This document shows positions 63,201-64,000 of a DNA stretch of 64,000 nucleotides, piece after piece. The position numbers and the translations under genes were made by a program. Source of the DNA: DASQDN01 sp963825845 (GTDB lineage: Bacteria > Acidobacteriota > Terriglobia > Bryobacterales > Bryobacteraceae). How positions within the stretch are numbered: position 1 is the first letter of the stretch; every line of letters starts with the position of its first letter. Under the pieces are notes generated by a model. That model did no database searches, was not told the DNA's origin, and worked only from the letters and a program-made list of their open reading frames with translations. Where the stretch lies: assembly GCA_963825845.1 (NCBI GenBank), contig CAWGVL010000020.1, positions 131,418-195,417 of the forward strand. Direction: 5' to 3'.

Positions 63201-63946
63201 GTATTAGCAACGGCATGCGGCTGATTGACAATGCGGGCACCGGTTGGCTCGGCGGCCAATCGGGGATACCGCTCGGTACGCCTGGCGCTGTTCTAACGAA
63301 CAATCAATGTACGGTGAATGTGCAGAACGCGACGGCGTTTGTTGCCGGCAATACGATGAGCGTGAATGTACCCGTTATATTCCAGGCTACGTTGGGACCG
63401 GTGCTCGGCGCCTTCATGCAGGCTCTGGATGTGAATGGAGTCTGGACCGGAATGACGCAGTTCGGCAATTGGGTACTGCCGGGTGCTCCACAGACCCGTA
63501 TTGGCCCCGCCATCAGTGGCATTACTCCGACAAACACAGCGGGCTCGAATGTGACGTATACGATCACTGCCGCCCACCCGAGCGGCGCGGGCTCGCTTTT
63601 GCAAGTTCACTTGATGATCAGCGATCGCATCGTAGGAGGATCGCCGTGCCAGGTAGTTTACTTCCCCGGGAGCAATACGCTGAACCTGATCAACGACACC
63701 GGCTCGGCTTTGGTATCGCCGACCGGAGTCACACCGGGTACCCCGGGAGCACTGGGGAATAGCCGCTGCACGCTAAATACAACGGGCGCGGCTGTCTCGG
63801 CGGCAGGCGCCAACTTGAGCGTTGTCCTACCACTGACGTTCAATGTAGGCGCCTTCGCAGGCGGCAAGAACGTCTACGGAATCGCGTTTGACAATTTGGG
63901 CGTGACCAGCCACTGGGTGCAAGGCGCGACGTTAAACGTACAGTAG
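60239..63946 (+). CDS. SBBP-repeat/BACON surface protein 2
   Basis: A 1235-residue secreted protein with a GTG start and AAAGGGGG upstream, then a signal peptide (VWGVAAAAVCMTALAG). The N-terminal domain shared by SBBP proteins follows (LPLTFEANAGQADGQVKYLS, VSYEGIYPGIDVVYYGN, YDFVVAPGADPG). Seven SBBP repeats come next (YLGGSGVESG, YIGGSGADSA, FIGGFEDDQT, YMGGVGNDSV, YLGGREYDEG, YLGGSGVDNA, YLGGLSDDVA), probably one seven-bladed propeller. A BACON domain (about 680-765, SSWITITSPATGS) and three copies of the two-Cys module complete the protein. It is probably a cell-surface adhesin or polymer-binding protein; no catalytic site is seen. It is intact and parallels the protein at 44661. Confidence 0.9.
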   Translation: MTKHRQVGVWGVAAAAVCMTALAGPRPTTDYGKLPLTFEANAGQADGQVKYLSRGAGYTFFLTSGNEAVVSLARTSAGGERLTTAVRMTMPGSKDAEAIRALEPQSNVSNYIYGNDPKRWLTGVKHYGRVSYEGIYPGIDVVYYGNQRQLEYDFVVAPGADPGAIRLKFDAERVSTDNGDLLLHTAYGPLRQLKPVVYQEIDGKRRYIASNYVVHKKEVRFALGKYDRSKTLVIDPILVYSTYLGGSGVESGFAVTVDSTQAAYVVGSTASTDFPLITGTSGQTTFKGGATDAFVVKYSPSGSGIAFSTYIGGSGADSATAVGVDANGNILIGGSTDSTNFPLRNAMQPTIGGKTDAFLVKLAPSGALVFSTFIGGFEDDQTLSLVVDGGNNAVLGGVTRSTNFWASGGIRAAFQGGVTDGWVFKMNPDGVRLWSTYMGGVGNDSVNGVAVDTQNNVYLTGGTTSLNFPVSSGVVRTTLVRPGYTDAFVTKLDPNGALSYSTYLGGREYDEGIEIAVDLAGQAYVAGDTDSIHDFPTRNTLQGPPGNRDLFVTKLNATATDYVFSTYLGGSGVDNAADIVVDAAGDAYVIGTTTSNNFPVGSPLQATLRGPSDVFITKINAAGTARVWSSYLGGLSDDVASSIAIDNQSNLYLAGSTISVDFPRIGAQQATMGGAQDAFVAKIAGCDIVLAPTAATFAFNAASGSFFVNATNCPWNATASDSSWITITSPATGSATANITYTIAANTGVARTGYISVSGVQYVITQAGLSTAAPSVVSLSPNAGGGIAQTFTATYATANPGGAPIDRVYFLMNTVVNGTGGCLVEYSPATNAFRLINNDGISWSAPATAGTAVTLSNSQCSLNVATSSGSTAAGTGALNTTVNYALTFGTGFTGLKNVYLIASSESAGLTSGWVQAGTWTVNGSGGGGTPGVLSLIPTTGSGYMGSFTGTFTHTGGATQHYLGYMLFLPTPNVVNYTATGSCLVEYNRISNGMRLIDNAGTGWLGGQSGIPLGTPGAVLTNNQCTVNVQNATAFVAGNTMSVNVPVIFQATLGPVLGAFMQALDVNGVWTGMTQFGNWVLPGAPQTRIGPAISGITPTNTAGSNVTYTITAAHPSGAGSLLQVHLMISDRIVGGSPCQVVYFPGSNTLNLINDTGSALVSPTGVTPGTPGALGNSRCTLNTTGAAVSAAGANLSVVLPLTFNVGAFAGGKNVYGIAFDNLGVTSHWVQGATLNVQ

Positions 63947-63971
63947 TTTCGACAGACGAGTAGAAACGAAA

Positions 63972-64000
63972 CCGCCGGCTTTCCTTTCGGAGGCCGGCGG
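63972..64000 (+). terminator. Hairpin after SBBP protein 2, cut by the window edge
   Basis: CCGCCGGC (63972-63979) pairs with GCCGGCGG (63993-64000) about 26 bases after the stop. The sequence that would show a T run lies beyond the window. Confidence 0.6.

Overview
The window looks like a chromosomal segment of a soil-type Acidobacteriota, most like the Bryobacter/Solibacter group. This is inferred from family content, not from a marker gene: two giant seven-repeat SBBP proteins with BACON domains, secreted beta-helix and DUF4082/FN3 proteins, an exosortase-style polysaccharide locus, and GC-rich third codon positions. No rRNA, tRNA, CRISPR array, transposase or prophage gene was seen.

Layout. 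(1) 1-34.9 kb, + strand apart from one broken secreted gene: a large exopolysaccharide (EPS) locus. It runs from an acyltransferase, an NDP-sugar epimerase, a nucleotide-sugar dehydrogenase, a DegT aminotransferase, a Wzx flippase and a GT4 glycosyltransferase, to an acyl-carrier-protein/FkbH/acyltransferase module, deacetylase-like proteins, a GNAT-like protein, an AsnB-like protein, a Wzy-type polymerase and two further transferases. It then carries a full GDP-D,D-heptose set (hddA, hddC, gmhA, gmhB) plus a 4,6-dehydratase-like protein. After a broken beta-helix gene on the - strand come a GT2, an alpha/alpha-barrel protein, a glutamine-dependent AsnB, a Wzz/GumC-like chain-length protein, an ExeA-like ATPase and a BY-kinase. 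Together these could build, acylate, polymerise, flip and length-control a heptose-containing polymer. (2) 35-48.4 kb: secreted proteins (two DUF4082 paralogues, a large beta-helix protein, a META protein, SBBP protein 1) and a MauE/DsbA redox pair. (3) 48.5-52.9 kb: a sugar operon (CDP-glucose 4,6-dehydratase, C-methyltransferase, 3,5-epimerase, reductase/epimerase) interrupted by an AbrB/VapC toxin-antitoxin pair. (4) 52.9-56.9 kb, - strand: fliW-csrA-fliC-fliD-fliT-like flagellar filament cluster. (5) 57-64 kb: HepT/MntA toxin-antitoxin pair, Ku, an alpha/beta hydrolase and SBBP protein 2.

Many EPS genes are broken by single-base indels, often in short G or C runs, while their start/stop junctions (ATGA overlaps) remain perfect. 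This fits base-calling errors or very recent decay. Two short segments (about 6980-7460 and 11760-11890) look different: they are genuinely decayed remnants of a dehydrogenase/glycosyltransferase gene pair.

The most interesting leads are: an uncharacterised two-cysteine module present eight times in three secreted proteins; a GTAC-rich repeat upstream of five secreted-protein genes; and the ACP/FkbH acylation module inside an EPS locus.
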